Below, piece by piece: positions 7,280 to 16,298 of a stretch of 39,239 bases of DNA. A program made the translations under genes and the position numbers. The notes beneath the pieces were generated by a model. That model did not search any database and was not told where the DNA came from. It was given only the letters and a program-made list of their open reading frames with translations. The stretch comes from an uncultured Pelagibacteraceae bacterium (GTDB lineage Bacteria > Pseudomonadota > Alphaproteobacteria > Pelagibacterales > Pelagibacteraceae). The stretch is from assembly GCA_902528135.1 (NCBI GenBank), contig CABZRS010000009.1:1-39239 (forward strand). The letters are read 5' to 3'. Within the stretch, counting starts at the first letter, position 1, and every line of letters starts with the position of its first letter.

Positions 7280-8117
7280 TTAATTTATTAGATTTTTTAT
7301 ATACATAATTTGAATTACTTTTAAATACCACATTATAACCTCTTGAAATAATAAAATTATGTAAATGATAATAGCTTTTTTCTCTATTATGCTCAATAAT
7401 CATAAAAAGTGGCAGTAAAATTTTATTATTTTTTTTTTTTTTAAATAAACTTTTTAAAATTTGGAACTCAGATCCTTCAGTATCAATTTTTATACAACCA
7501 ATTTTTTTAATTTTGTATTTTTTAATTAAATCGTTTATATCAACAATTTTAACCTTAATGCTTTCTTTCTTTTTATCCAAAGTTAATCTAGAGTTAGCAT
7601 GATTTCCTGAAATATCTAGATATCCATTTTTTTTATTTACACCAATCGCTTTACCAACAATAAAAAATCTTTTTTTTACATAAATATTTTGACCAATCAA
7701 CATATCTAAATTTTCTTTTAATCTGGTCAACATGATCGGATGCGGTTCTATAGATAATATATTAATTTTGTTTGTTTTATCATTTAGAGAAGCAACATTT
7801 AATGAATATAAACCAATATTTGAGCCTATATCAATGAACCATGTATTTCTACCAATCACTTTTTTAATATAGTTTAGCTCTTTATTTTCCTTTCTTTGAA
7901 AATATATTTTCATTTCTGTTTTTTTGTCTGAATAAAAATTTATAAAAAAATCATAAATTTTAGTTTTGAATAAAGGTTTATTTAAATCATTACCTAATTT
8001 GAATGTTAAAAATTCAATTATCTTTATTAAAAACCTTTTGAGAATTCCTCTTCCTAAAAAAGTATACTTTCCTAAAAAAATAATAATTCTTATAATTAAT
8101 TTAATTGATTTATCCAT
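7257..8117 (-). CDS. FkbM-family methyltransferase
   Basis: A 286-residue protein from the ATG at 8117. The frame runs further upstream but is then inside tRNA-Pro, so the longer start is rejected. The SAM-binding segment is [21 protein letters not shown], followed by [18 protein letters not shown], and the FkbM signature [19 protein letters not shown] is near residue 210. FkbM enzymes O-methylate sugars or other small molecules, often in surface polysaccharide or secondary metabolism; the substrate here is unknown. The gene sits 4 bases after the tRNA-Pro CCA end and overlaps the NDUFS4-like gene by 23 bases. Its Lys/Ile/Asn-rich composition contrasts with its neighbours and suggests an acquired gene (inference). 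Confidence 0.85.
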   Translation of the reverse strand: MDKSIKLIIRIIIFLGKYTFLGRGILKRFLIKIIEFLTFKLGNDLNKPLFKTKIYDFFINFYSDKKTEMKIYFQRKENKELNYIKKVIGRNTWFIDIGSNIGLYSLNVASLNDKTNKINILSIEPHPIMLTRLKENLDMLIGQNIYVKKRFFIVGKAIGVNKKNGYLDISGNHANSRLTLDKKKESIKVKIVDINDLIKKYKIKKIGCIKIDTEGSEFQILKSLFKKKKNNKILLPLFMIIEHNREKSYYHLHNFIISRGYNVVFKSNSNYVYKKSNKLNEKSKNI

Positions 8118-8121
8118 TAAG

Positions 8122-8198
<77 letters not shown>

Positions 8199-8207
8199 AT
8201 TGTTGTA

Positions 8208-8235
8208 CTAATACAGCAGATAAAAGAAATTTCAA
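8208..8235 (-). promoter_or_regulatory. Predicted sigma70 promoter of tRNA-Pro
   Basis: Read on the minus strand, TTGAAA (8230-8235) is separated by 16 bases from TATTAG (8208-8213), with 9 bases from there to the tRNA 5' end. Spacing and position fit a housekeeping promoter that starts at or just before the tRNA. The same transcript could continue into FkbM and the genes behind it. Confidence 0.5.
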
Positions 8236-8293
8236 AGGTTATATTAGTTACAAATTTCTAATAAATTTGGTATTTAGTGTTATAAAAGATCAT

Positions 8294-8830
8294 ATGATCA
8301 TAGATTGTCCAAATTGTAATAAAAAATTCGTTATTGATAAAAAATTAATACCAGAAAATGGTAGAAATCTTAAATGTAGTAGTTGTGATCATATTTGGCA
8401 TTATAAGATTCCAATAACTGAGAGTGTTGATGATCTAGAAATATCTGAAGACAAAAATACTAATTTAGATATTAATAATTCTGAAATAGAAAAAAAAGAA
8501 GACAAGCATAAAAAGGAAATAAATGCTGAGAATTTAACTGATATAAATCAAGGAGTTCTGTCTAAAGACAGCACAGAAGGTGAGGAAGATGAGGAAAACG
8601 ACGAAGATGAAACAAAAGATGAATTAAAAAGTGATGAAAATCATAGAAAAATAAAGATGTTATTAGTTTATATTACTGTAGTTATTATTTTCCTATTAGG
8701 TCTTATATTTTTATTTGATACATTTAAGTTTTATTTATTTAGTATGTTTCCAAGTATAACCCCCCTTTTTGATAGTTTTTACGAAACTCTTTTAGATTTC
8801 AAACTTTTTATAAAAGATCTTACTAACTAA
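8294..8830 (+). CDS. MJ0042-type zinc-ribbon membrane protein
   Basis: A 178-residue protein from the ATG at 8294; the open frame starts further upstream inside tRNA-Pro, but the zinc ribbon begins exactly at this Met. Residues 1-36 hold MIIDCPNCNKKF and LKCSSCDHIW, two CxxC pairs typical of the MJ0042 zinc-ribbon domain. A long acidic low-complexity linker (about 50-115) is followed by one membrane helix near 120-140 and a short C-terminal tail. Proteins with this layout are common and uncharacterised in alphaproteobacteria. The acidic linker and helix suggest a membrane-tethered regulator (inference). It is followed by nhaA after 2 bases. A perfect 12-base palindrome spans the start codon. 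Confidence 0.8.
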   Translation: MIIDCPNCNKKFVIDKKLIPENGRNLKCSSCDHIWHYKIPITESVDDLEISEDKNTNLDINNSEIEKKEDKHKKEINAENLTDINQGVLSKDSTEGEEDEENDEDETKDELKSDENHRKIKMLLVYITVVIIFLLGLIFLFDTFKFYLFSMFPSITPLFDSFYETLLDFKLFIKDLTN

Positions 8831-8832
8831 AT

Positions 8833-10005
8833 ATGATTCAAAAAATTACAAAAGGGTTTACATCATTTTTTAAACTTGAGGCTGCAAGTGGAATAGTACT
8901 TCTTTTTGCTGCAGTAATAGCATTGGTAATAAGTAATTCTGAATTATCTAATCTATATTTTTCAACATTAGAGAGATATTTATTTATTGGAATAAATAAT
9001 TTTGGTCTTAAGCTTTCTGTTTTGCATTGGATAAATGATGCATTAATGGCAATCTTTTTCTTCTTTGTAACACTTGAAATTAAAAGAGAATTTTTACAGG
9101 GAGAATTATCTAATATTAAACAAGCTTTGCTTCCTATGATTGCGGCAGTTGGTGGAATGGTAGTTCCTGCATTAATATATGTGTTTATTAACTTAGGAGA
9201 TGGAGAAACATTGAAAGGTTGGGCAATACCGTCAGCTACAGATATAGCTTTCTCATTGGGTGTATTATCATTATTAGGTAAGAGAGTCCCTCTCTCACTA
9301 AAAGTATTTCTAACAGCCTTAGCAATTATAGATGATTTAGGAGCAATAGTTATTATAGCTCTATTTTATTCTGGTGATTTAAGTATTAAATATTTATCTT
9401 TGATGCTGATAGCATTTATTGTTTTATTAGTTATAAATAAATTTAATATAAAAAAATTTCTACCCTATTTAATAGTTGGAATTTTCCTTTGGGATTTTAC
9501 TCATAATTCAGGAATTCACGCAACTATAGCAGGTGTATTACTTGCAATGACAATACCTCACAGAAAAAAAAATAAAGATTTTTCGCTTTTAATTAAAGTT
9601 GAGCATGCGATAAGTCCTTATGTTGCATTTGGAATAATGCCCATATTTGCCTTTGCAAATGCAGGTGTATCTTTGGAAGGTTTATCTTTTTCATCATTAT
9701 TAGATAAGGTACCATTAGGTATAGTTTTGGGGTTATTTGTTGGAAAACAATTGGGCGTTTTTGTTTTTTCATACGTTTCAATTAAATTAGAAGTTGCGCA
9801 AATGCCAAGTAATACTAGCTGGTATAATTTTTATGGCGTCGGTGTTTTAACAGGAATTGGTTTTACAATGAGCTTATTTGTTGGAAATTTAGCATTTGCT
9901 GAAAGTATGCAATACATGGATGGAGTAAAAATTGGAGTTCTAACTGGGTCATTATTATCCACTTTATTTGGCTATTTTTTAATACTACTTACTCCTAATA
10001 AATAA
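8833..10005 (+). CDS. nhaA: Na+/H+ antiporter NhaA
   Basis: A 390-residue polytopic inner-membrane protein. The NhaA landmarks are present: DALMAIFFFFVTLEIKRE near 69-86, SATDIAFSLGVL with the conserved Asp at about 137, LAIIDDLGAIVIIALFYS with the Asp pair at about 167-168 that binds Na+, and VGKQLGVF with the conserved Lys. These correspond to Asp133, Asp163, Asp164 and Lys300 of the E. coli protein. It exchanges internal Na+ for external protons to control pH and sodium, which suits a marine cell. Length is normal. It starts 2 bases after the zinc-ribbon gene and is probably translated from the same message. Confidence 0.97.
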   Translation: MIQKITKGFTSFFKLEAASGIVLLFAAVIALVISNSELSNLYFSTLERYLFIGINNFGLKLSVLHWINDALMAIFFFFVTLEIKREFLQGELSNIKQALLPMIAAVGGMVVPALIYVFINLGDGETLKGWAIPSATDIAFSLGVLSLLGKRVPLSLKVFLTALAIIDDLGAIVIIALFYSGDLSIKYLSLMLIAFIVLLVINKFNIKKFLPYLIVGIFLWDFTHNSGIHATIAGVLLAMTIPHRKKNKDFSLLIKVEHAISPYVAFGIMPIFAFANAGVSLEGLSFSSLLDKVPLGIVLGLFVGKQLGVFVFSYVSIKLEVAQMPSNTSWYNFYGVGVLTGIGFTMSLFVGNLAFAESMQYMDGVKIGVLTGSLLSTLFGYFLILLTPNK

Positions 10006-10013
10006 TTAAAATA

Positions 10014-10562
10014 ATGAAAAATCTAATAACAATTGGAATAACTATAATTATGTTTTTTTTCAAAAGTTCAGCACATGCAAATTATGAAAAAATCTTTTAT
10101 GACTTTAAAATAAATAGTATTTCAGGTGACGTAATAAACTTTAATGACTTTAAAGGTAAACCTGTTTTAGTAATAAATACTGCTAGTTATTGCGGATTTA
10201 CAAAACAATATGATGACATGCAAGAATTATGGAGTAGATATCAAAATAAAGGGTTAATTGTACTTGGTGTACCATCAAATTCATTTAATCAAGAGAAAAA
10301 AAATAATAGTGACGTTAAAGAATTTTGTGAGGTTAATTTTAATATTAGCTTTCCACTTACAGAAATAACCGATGTAAGAGGTGAAAATGCGCACGAAATT
10401 TACAAATGGGCTAAAGCAAACTATGGAAAATCTGCTGTACCAAAATGGAATTTTTATAAAATATTAATAAATAAAGAGGGTAAAATTGAGGATACATATG
10501 CATCTTTAACAAGCCCGACATCAAACAAAATTATAAAAAAAATTGAAAGTCTACTAAATTAA
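10014..10562 (+). CDS. Periplasmic glutathione peroxidase-family protein
   Basis: A 182-residue protein with a signal peptide ending near residue 22 (SSAHAN). The peroxidase tetrad is visible: Cys60 in ASYCGFT, Gln93 in SNSFNQE, and Trp145-Asn146 in PKWNFYK. The catalytic residue is Cys, not selenocysteine. Family members of this kind reduce hydroperoxides with thioredoxin- or glutathione-type donors, and the signal peptide places this one in the periplasm. It starts 8 bases after nhaA, and its 3' end overlaps the convergent MBL-fold gene by 9 bases. The usual NQFG is NSFN here. The donor thiol cannot be inferred. Confidence 0.92.
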   Translation: MKNLITIGITIIMFFFKSSAHANYEKIFYDFKINSISGDVINFNDFKGKPVLVINTASYCGFTKQYDDMQELWSRYQNKGLIVLGVPSNSFNQEKKNNSDVKEFCEVNFNISFPLTEITDVRGENAHEIYKWAKANYGKSAVPKWNFYKILINKEGKIEDTYASLTSPTSNKIIKKIESLLN

Positions 10563-11327
10563 TATAGTCAATCCATCATGTGCTGGAATTACATTTTTAG
10601 GTAACAATTTTTTTATTTCATTATAATCAATTTCGTTACTTAAATTTGTTAAAATTGTATTCTTTGGTTTAATTTTATTAATTAATTTTAAAACATCCTC
10701 TAAATTAAAATGTGTTGGATGAAATCTATATCTCAGACAATCTACGATCAAGTATTTTAAATTTTTTAGATATTTTAAATCATTGTTATCAATCTTATTA
10801 ACATCAGGTGCATAAGCACATGTATCATTAATTACATAACAAATACTCTTTATTGGACCATGATGGACCTTTAAAGATTTAATAACAATTTGTGTCTTTA
10901 AATCCTTAAGTAAATGCTTTTTTTTTAATTTTTTGGCATCGAGTATAGATGGATAATTTTTGTAATCTTTAAAACAATAACTAAAAGTATTTTTAAGATT
11001 ATTCTTTGTAGTTTCATCAGCATAAATTGATATTTTTTTTTTATTTTTTAAAGAGAAAACCCTCAACTCATTAATTCCATGAGTTTGATCAGCATGAGAA
11101 TGAGTATAAAAAACTGAATCAATATTTTTAACTTTATTTTTTAATAATTGAGATTTTAAATCTGGAGATGTATCAATTAGAATATTTAAGTTTTTAGATC
11201 TTATTAGAGCTGAACATCTTGATCGTATATTTTTTTTATTCTTAGGATCACAATTTCCATAGTATCCATCAATACGAGGTATACCTAAAGAGCTGCCACA
11301 GCCTAAAATTGTAAATTTTAAGTTCAT
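10554..11327 (-). CDS. MBL-fold metal-dependent hydrolase (PhnP-like)
   Basis: A 257-residue metallo-beta-lactamase fold protein. It opens with KFTILGCGSSLGIPRIDGYYGNC, carries THSHADQTHGINELR at about 75-89 as the metal-binding HxHxD motif, and has SLKVHHGPIKS and IPAHDGL near the C-terminus. This type is regularly encoded after tatD in alphaproteobacteria and resembles phosphoribosyl cyclic phosphodiesterase PhnP, but no phosphonate genes are nearby, so the substrate is open. Its ATG overlaps the tatD stop by 4 bases. It is the last gene of a chain of nine overlapping genes. Confidence 0.87.
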   Translation of the reverse strand: MNLKFTILGCGSSLGIPRIDGYYGNCDPKNKKNIRSRCSALIRSKNLNILIDTSPDLKSQLLKNKVKNIDSVFYTHSHADQTHGINELRVFSLKNKKKISIYADETTKNNLKNTFSYCFKDYKNYPSILDAKKLKKKHLLKDLKTQIVIKSLKVHHGPIKSICYVINDTCAYAPDVNKIDNNDLKYLKNLKYLIVDCLRYRFHPTHFNLEDVLKLINKIKPKNTILTNLSNEIDYNEIKKLLPKNVIPAHDGLTILI

Positions 11328-12085
11328 TTGTTAAAAAATAATCTATTAAAATTATCTGTAGTTATTTTATCTAGTTGTTCAGTATCAACATTTTTCAATT
11401 CTGATAATTTTTTTAAAGTAAAACGTACAAAAGATGGTTCATTTTTCTTACCTCTCATTGGTTCAGGCGCTAAAAAAGGACTGTCTGTTTCAATTAACAG
11501 TCTCTCTAAAGGTAATTCTTTGAAAGTATTTTGAAGATCAGTACTATTCTTAAATGTAATAATACCACTAGCTGAAAAGTATGAATCGAGTTCCATTAAT
11601 TTCAAGGCAAAAGATAGGGACCCTGTAAAACAATGCATGAGTATTTTTAGATTCTTTTTAGAATTTTTTAATATTTCATATGTTTCATCTTCAGCATTTC
11701 TAGAATGTACAATTAAAGGTATATTTAATTCTAATGCAGCATCTATATGATTTATAAAACTTGTTATTTGTTTATCCTTGTCACTATTATTATAATAAAA
11801 ATCTAAACCTGACTCGCCTACTCCAATTATTTTATTATTACTTTTAATTTTTTTAATTATTTCATCTTTTGACAATTGATCAGTATTTGTTTCATGCGGA
11901 TGAATACCGAAAGTGCCATATATCATTACATTTTTGTTTATAATCTCTATAATTTTTGGAAAACCTGATAATGTTGTGGAAATAGTAAGCACTTTACTAA
12001 TACCCTCTTTTTTACATCTTGATAAGACGTCTTCAATATTTTTAACCAAAGGTTCGTGATCTAGGTGACAATGTGAATCAATCAT
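11324..12085 (-). CDS. tatD: TatD-family metal-dependent DNase
   Basis: A 253-residue TIM-barrel amidohydrolase-like protein. The metal-site motifs are MIDSHCHLDHEP at the N-terminus, GVGESGLDFYY near 93, PLIVHSRNAEDETYEIL near 124, LMHCFTGS near 149, and LLIETDSPFLAPEPMRGKKNEP near 195. TatD enzymes are 3'-to-5' exonucleases linked to DNA repair and fragmentation. Despite the name they are not part of the Tat translocon, whose genes are elsewhere in this window. It overlaps metG by 8 bases and the MBL-fold gene by 4. Confidence 0.95.
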   Translation of the reverse strand: MIDSHCHLDHEPLVKNIEDVLSRCKKEGISKVLTISTTLSGFPKIIEIINKNVMIYGTFGIHPHETNTDQLSKDEIIKKIKSNNKIIGVGESGLDFYYNNSDKDKQITSFINHIDAALELNIPLIVHSRNAEDETYEILKNSKKNLKILMHCFTGSLSFALKLMELDSYFSASGIITFKNSTDLQNTFKELPLERLLIETDSPFLAPEPMRGKKNEPSFVRFTLKKLSELKNVDTEQLDKITTDNFNRLFFNK

Positions 12086-13616
12086 TTATTTCGATCTTTT
12101 TGAATAATATATCTAATTTACTTAATTTAAGACCTTTCTTTAAATAATTATTATCCTTAATTGTCTCAAAATTAATTTTATTTTCCTTTATACCAAATTT
12201 TGCTAAAACTTTAAGAGATGAACTTGGTATTATAGGATATAATAATATGGTTACTTTTCTTATTAGCTCCAATGCCACATAAATAATAGTATTCATCCTT
12301 AATTTATCATTCTTTTTTTTCCAAGGTTCCTGGTCATTAAAATACTTATTTGCTGCAAATAACTGTTCAACAATAAAATTTATATATAAATTTACATCCT
12401 GATTATCAGAATATTTTATTAAATTGTTATAATGTTTTGAATATTCATCTAAGATCAACTTATCATCATCTGTAAAAACATCATTATCAGGTATTTCAAA
12501 ATTAGAATTTTTATCACAAAACGCTAAAACTCTTTGACACAGATTTCCATAATTATTTGCTAAATCACTATTTATACAAGACTCTAGTTTGTCTTGTGAA
12601 ATATTTCCATCATTACCGAAAGAAACTTCTTTTATTAAATAATATCTTAAAGGATCTAAACCATAAGTATCTATAATTTCAAGTGGGTCTAATATGTTAC
12701 CTTTGGATTTTGACATTTTTTCATCACCAGAAAGTATCCATCCGTGACCGAATATTCTTTTTGGAGGTTTTATATCAGCAGCTAATAGGAAAGCTGGCCA
12801 ATAAATGGCATGAAATCTTAGTATATCTTTTCCAATAAGATGGAGATCTGCAGGCCAAAAAGATTTGTACAATTCATCACTTTCGTTTGGATAATTTAGG
12901 GCACTTAGATAATTTGTTAAAGCATCCAACCAAACATAAATAACATGATCTTTATTAGAAGGAACTTTTATTCCCCAATTAAAAGATTTTCTACTAATGG
13001 ATAAATCTTTTAAGCCTGATTTAACAAAACTAATAACTTCATTTTTTCTTGTTTCAGGTAGTATAAAATCTGGATTTTTATTATAAAAATCAATCAATTT
13101 ATCTTGCCAATTAGATAATCTAAAAAAATAAGACTCTTCCTCTACCCACTCTACTTTAGATCCTGAGATAATTGCTTTTTTTGTACCATTTGAATCTTCA
13201 ATTTCACTTTCTGTATAAAACGCTTCGTCTGAGACAGAATACCAACCTGAGTACTTTGATAAATAAATTTCATCTTTTTTTTCTAAAATACTCCAAAGAT
13301 TTTCAACAGATTTAGCATGTCTAGTTTCTGTAGTCCTTATAAAATCGTTATTTGACAAGTTTAATGTGTCAGATAAATCTCTAAAAGTTTTGCTAATTTC
13401 ATCACAAAATAATAATGGATCCATTTTTTTTTCTTCAGCTGCACGTTGTATTTTCTGTCCATGCTCGTCTGTACCTGTTAAAAAATAAACATTAAAACCC
13501 TGTATTCTTTTTAATCTTGCAAAAAAATCAGCGATAATACTTGAATATGCGTGACCCATATGTGGCTTTGCAGATGGATAATATATTGGTGTTGTAATAT
13601 AGTAATTTTTATTCAC
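12078..13616 (-). CDS. metG: Methionyl-tRNA synthetase
   Basis: A 512-residue class I synthetase. The HIGH-type motif is PHMGH at about 18-22, the KMSKS motif is in GDEKMSKSKGN near 300, and FLTGTDEHGQKIQ follows the first helix. It charges tRNA-Met, including the initiator. The connective peptide reads YSGWYSVSDEAFYTE, lacking the zinc-binding cysteines found in some MetG proteins; that is usual for this alphaproteobacterial subtype. There is no C-terminal dimerisation domain, consistent with the short form. It overlaps holB and tatD by 8 bases each. Confidence 0.97.
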   Translation of the reverse strand: MNKNYYITTPIYYPSAKPHMGHAYSSIIADFFARLKRIQGFNVYFLTGTDEHGQKIQRAAEEKKMDPLLFCDEISKTFRDLSDTLNLSNNDFIRTTETRHAKSVENLWSILEKKDEIYLSKYSGWYSVSDEAFYTESEIEDSNGTKKAIISGSKVEWVEEESYFFRLSNWQDKLIDFYNKNPDFILPETRKNEVISFVKSGLKDLSISRKSFNWGIKVPSNKDHVIYVWLDALTNYLSALNYPNESDELYKSFWPADLHLIGKDILRFHAIYWPAFLLAADIKPPKRIFGHGWILSGDEKMSKSKGNILDPLEIIDTYGLDPLRYYLIKEVSFGNDGNISQDKLESCINSDLANNYGNLCQRVLAFCDKNSNFEIPDNDVFTDDDKLILDEYSKHYNNLIKYSDNQDVNLYINFIVEQLFAANKYFNDQEPWKKKNDKLRMNTIIYVALELIRKVTILLYPIIPSSSLKVLAKFGIKENKINFETIKDNNYLKKGLKLSKLDILFKKIEIND

Positions 13617-14529
13617 TTAATAATTTATCATTAAATTCTAGAAAGAATGATTCAAAATCTAAATTATATTTTTTAACAAAAGAAAGTTTTAAATAAAAAT
13701 ACTTTTTAATTTTGAATGAAATTTTCTTAGGATTATTTATATTTTTGTAGAAAAAAAGTTCAATAAATAAATTCAAGTATTCTTTAATAAATTCATCAGA
13801 TAAATATGATTTATTTTTAATTAAATAGCTTAATAAATCTTCAATATTACAATCTTTTATAGATAAATCGTTAGTTTCTAGAAAATTTACCAATGATATT
13901 AAAAATGATGGAGAATTATAATTGTTAATAAAGTCTAAGTTAATATTATTATATATATCCCTATTAAAATAATAATTCACAATCTCTATTACCTCTGAAT
14001 TTAATAAATTTGATTTAAATTCTAAACATCTTGATTTAATTGTTTCTAAAACTTTAAATTCAGAATTATTGATTAAAATATAATAAGTTTTGTTATTGGG
14101 CTCTTCAATAGATTTAAGTAGAGCATTAGCAGAATTAATACTCAATAAATTAATATTTTCAATTATAATAAATCTGCTGTTATTATTAAAAGAAGTTTGA
14201 TTAGAAAATTGAATCATCTCTCTAATTTGATCAATATCAATCATTTTTTTATCTTTTTTTTTTTTAATTTTAAAAATGTTAGGATGAGTGTCTGTAGTTA
14301 TTAACTTAGACAAATTATTATTTAATTTAAATTCTTTTTTTTTTAAATCATACGTTTTATCGTTATTTTTTGAATAAAAATAATTCAAAAAGTGATTAAT
14401 TAAGATTTTTTTTCCTATGCCTTTAGGACCATTTATTAAAATCTTATTTGGGAATTTTTGTATTTGATCTAGATAAATTAAATTATTAAACAGAGCGTTA
14501 TGACCAATTAATTTGCTTGTTTCACTCAT
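13609..14529 (-). CDS. holB: DNA polymerase III delta-prime subunit
   Basis: A 306-residue AAA+ clamp-loader protein. The P-loop-like GPKGIGKK lies at 34-41, RFIIIENINLLSINSANALLKSIEEP at about 120-145 matches the Walker B/sensor region, and IKSRCLEF near 166 holds the SRC motif. The subunit helps open and load the sliding clamp at replication forks. The Walker B acidic pair has decayed (IIEN), acceptable because delta-prime is not an active ATPase. The zinc-module cysteines of the E. coli protein are absent. The C-terminal half is very low in complexity and hard to align. Position between tmk and metG is the conserved order. Confidence 0.9.
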   Translation of the reverse strand: MSETSKLIGHNALFNNLIYLDQIQKFPNKILINGPKGIGKKILINHFLNYFYSKNNDKTYDLKKKEFKLNNNLSKLITTDTHPNIFKIKKKKDKKMIDIDQIREMIQFSNQTSFNNNSRFIIIENINLLSINSANALLKSIEEPNNKTYYILINNSEFKVLETIKSRCLEFKSNLLNSEVIEIVNYYFNRDIYNNINLDFINNYNSPSFLISLVNFLETNDLSIKDCNIEDLLSYLIKNKSYLSDEFIKEYLNLFIELFFYKNINNPKKISFKIKKYFYLKLSFVKKYNLDFESFFLEFNDKLLSE

Positions 14530-15154
14530 TTATTTTCAAAATTTTCTTTATTTTATTAATTAATTTATTTTCAATAATTTTTAAATTATCTTTGTTGCTA
14601 TCTAATATTAGATATTTAGATTTATTTTTATTCGCTATTTTTAAGAATCCTTTTTGAACTTTATTATAAAAATTATATTTAAACTTATCATATTTATTAT
14701 TAATTTTTCTTGATGTGAGCCTCTTCAACATATTCTTTTTATTAACAACACTTAAAAAAGTAAAGTTTGGTTTTAAATTGCCTAATAAAAAATTATTCAT
14801 TTTTATTATTAAATCTTTATCTAAACCCATACCATAATGCTGATATGCTAATGTCGAGTCTACAAACCTATCTATCAATACAACTTTATTTTTAAAATTT
14901 TTTTTTAAGATTTTGTCAATATTTTCTGATCTAGACGCCATAAGCACAAATAAATCAGTTTTAATGTTTAATTTCGATTTTTTATTTAACATTAATGATC
15001 TTAATTTTTCAGAAAATTTAGTGCCACCGGGCTCCCGAAATGAAATATATTTAATTTTATTTTTTTTAAAATATTTAATAGTTTTTTTTAAATTAGTTGA
15101 TTTTCCAGATGTCTCTACACCTTCAAAAACTATTATGGGATTTTTAGACATCAC
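14522..15154 (-). CDS. tmk: Thymidylate kinase
   Basis: A 210-residue P-loop kinase. FEGVETSGKSTNLKKT at about 10-25 is the phosphate-binding loop, FREPGGTKFSEKLR is the dTMP-binding segment, and LIDRFVDSTLAYQHYGMG near 90-110 contains the DR(F/Y) motif. It phosphorylates dTMP to dTDP for DNA synthesis. The product is rich in Lys, Asn and Ile like its neighbours. It overlaps dacC by 11 bases and holB by 8, in the conserved dac-tmk-holB order. Confidence 0.96.
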   Translation of the reverse strand: MMSKNPIIVFEGVETSGKSTNLKKTIKYFKKNKIKYISFREPGGTKFSEKLRSLMLNKKSKLNIKTDLFVLMASRSENIDKILKKNFKNKVVLIDRFVDSTLAYQHYGMGLDKDLIIKMNNFLLGNLKPNFTFLSVVNKKNMLKRLTSRKINNKYDKFKYNFYNKVQKGFLKIANKNKSKYLILDSNKDNLKIIENKLINKIKKILKINE

Positions 15155-16298
15155 CCCAGATAAGAAAATTTATTGAAGAAATAAATCTAGAAAAGATATT
15201 TTGTCTTTTTACATCTTCTAATGCTAATAGATCATATTCTACTATTTGTTCATCTTTATAAGAAATTTTAACTTTACCTATTATGTCATTTTTTAATATT
15301 GGAGCTTTTAGTGGACCTTGATAATCAACAGATACTTTTAGATATTTTTTTTTTGCTTTTGGAATTGTTTGATATACGTCTTCATTAATGTATGATTTAA
15401 CAGTTTTTTGAGTACCTTGCCAAACTTCCAATTCATCAAATATTTTGTCTTTTTTAGCAATATTAATTGTGTCAAAATTAGTTAATCCATATGTCAGCAG
15501 CTTAAGTGACTCTTTTGATCTTGAATTTTTTGATGTAAAACCGCTCCCAACTGCAATTATTCTTCTTTCATTTCTTTTTATTGTTGAGGCTAGTGAATAT
15601 TTTTCATATGCAAGATATCCTGTTTTAATTCCATCTACTCCAATATTTTTATAAAGTAGAGGATTACGATTACCTTGTTTAATTGGATCACCTCCAGTTC
15701 TATCCCATGTAAATTCAGTTTCTTTGTAATATTCATAATAGTTTGGATAATTTTTTATCAAATAACTTGACATAATTAGTATATCTCTAACAGTTGATAA
15801 ATTATCAGGAGCATTTATTCCTGATGAATTAGAAAAATTAGTATTTTCCATGCCAATTTCTCTGGCTTTTTCAGTCATCATAATTGCAAACTCTTCCTCT
15901 GTTCCAGCAATACCTTCAGCTAGTGCAATACAAGCATCATTTCCTGACGAAACAATGATACCTCTTAATAAATTTTCTACGCTTATTTCATCTCCAACCA
16001 TTATAAACATTGATGAATATCCTGCTTGAGACAATCTCCATGCGTTTTCAGAGACTAAAAATTTATCATCTAAAGACAATTCACCACTTTTAAGTAAATC
16101 AAAAGCTATTATTGAAGTCATAATTTTCGTCATAGAAGCTGGAAATATTTGTCTATCAGCATCTTTTTCAAACAATATTTTGCCTGATAAATAATCTTGA
16201 ACAATAGCAGTTCTTGCATTTACATCAAAATTAGCAAAAACTGGTTTTATCAGGAATGATAAAATTAATAAAATAAATAACAAATTTTTTATTCTCAT
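15144..16298 (-). CDS. dacC: D-alanyl-D-alanine carboxypeptidase (PBP5/6 type)
   Basis: A 384-residue penicillin-binding protein. A signal peptide ends near residue 22 (PVFAN). The three active-site motifs are in place: SMTK at 55-58, SGN at 118-120 and KTG at 225-227. A C-terminal PBP5-type beta domain follows. It trims the terminal D-Ala from peptidoglycan stem peptides in the periplasm. Neighbouring mltB and rlpA-like genes make this a small cell-wall cluster. It overlaps the RlpA-like gene by 4 bases (ATGA) and tmk by 11. The exact paralogue letter (dacA or dacC) is a naming choice. Confidence 0.94.
   Translation of the reverse strand: MRIKNLLFILLILSFLIKPVFANFDVNARTAIVQDYLSGKILFEKDADRQIFPASMTKIMTSIIAFDLLKSGELSLDDKFLVSENAWRLSQAGYSSMFIMVGDEISVENLLRGIIVSSGNDACIALAEGIAGTEEEFAIMMTEKAREIGMENTNFSNSSGINAPDNLSTVRDILIMSSYLIKNYPNYYEYYKETEFTWDRTGGDPIKQGNRNPLLYKNIGVDGIKTGYLAYEKYSLASTIKRNERRIIAVGSGFTSKNSRSKESLKLLTYGLTNFDTINIAKKDKIFDELEVWQGTQKTVKSYINEDVYQTIPKAKKKYLKVSVDYQGPLKAPILKNDIIGKVKISYKDEQIVEYDLLALEDVKRQNIFSRFISSINFLIWGDV

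Noticed and set aside
9593..9781. Minus-strand frame of 62 codons inside nhaA
   Set aside because: It lies antisense to strongly conserved NhaA sequence and resembles no protein; it is a shadow of the real gene. The other antisense frames inside plsX, tgt, gyrA, uvrA, secD and serS were dropped for the same reason.
11324..12085. TatD as part of the Tat export system
   Set aside because: The protein has TIM-barrel nuclease motifs and lies far from tatABC; the name is historical.
13180..13260. Absence of zinc cysteines in MetG
   Set aside because: The short alphaproteobacterial MetG subtype normally lacks them, so this is not informative.
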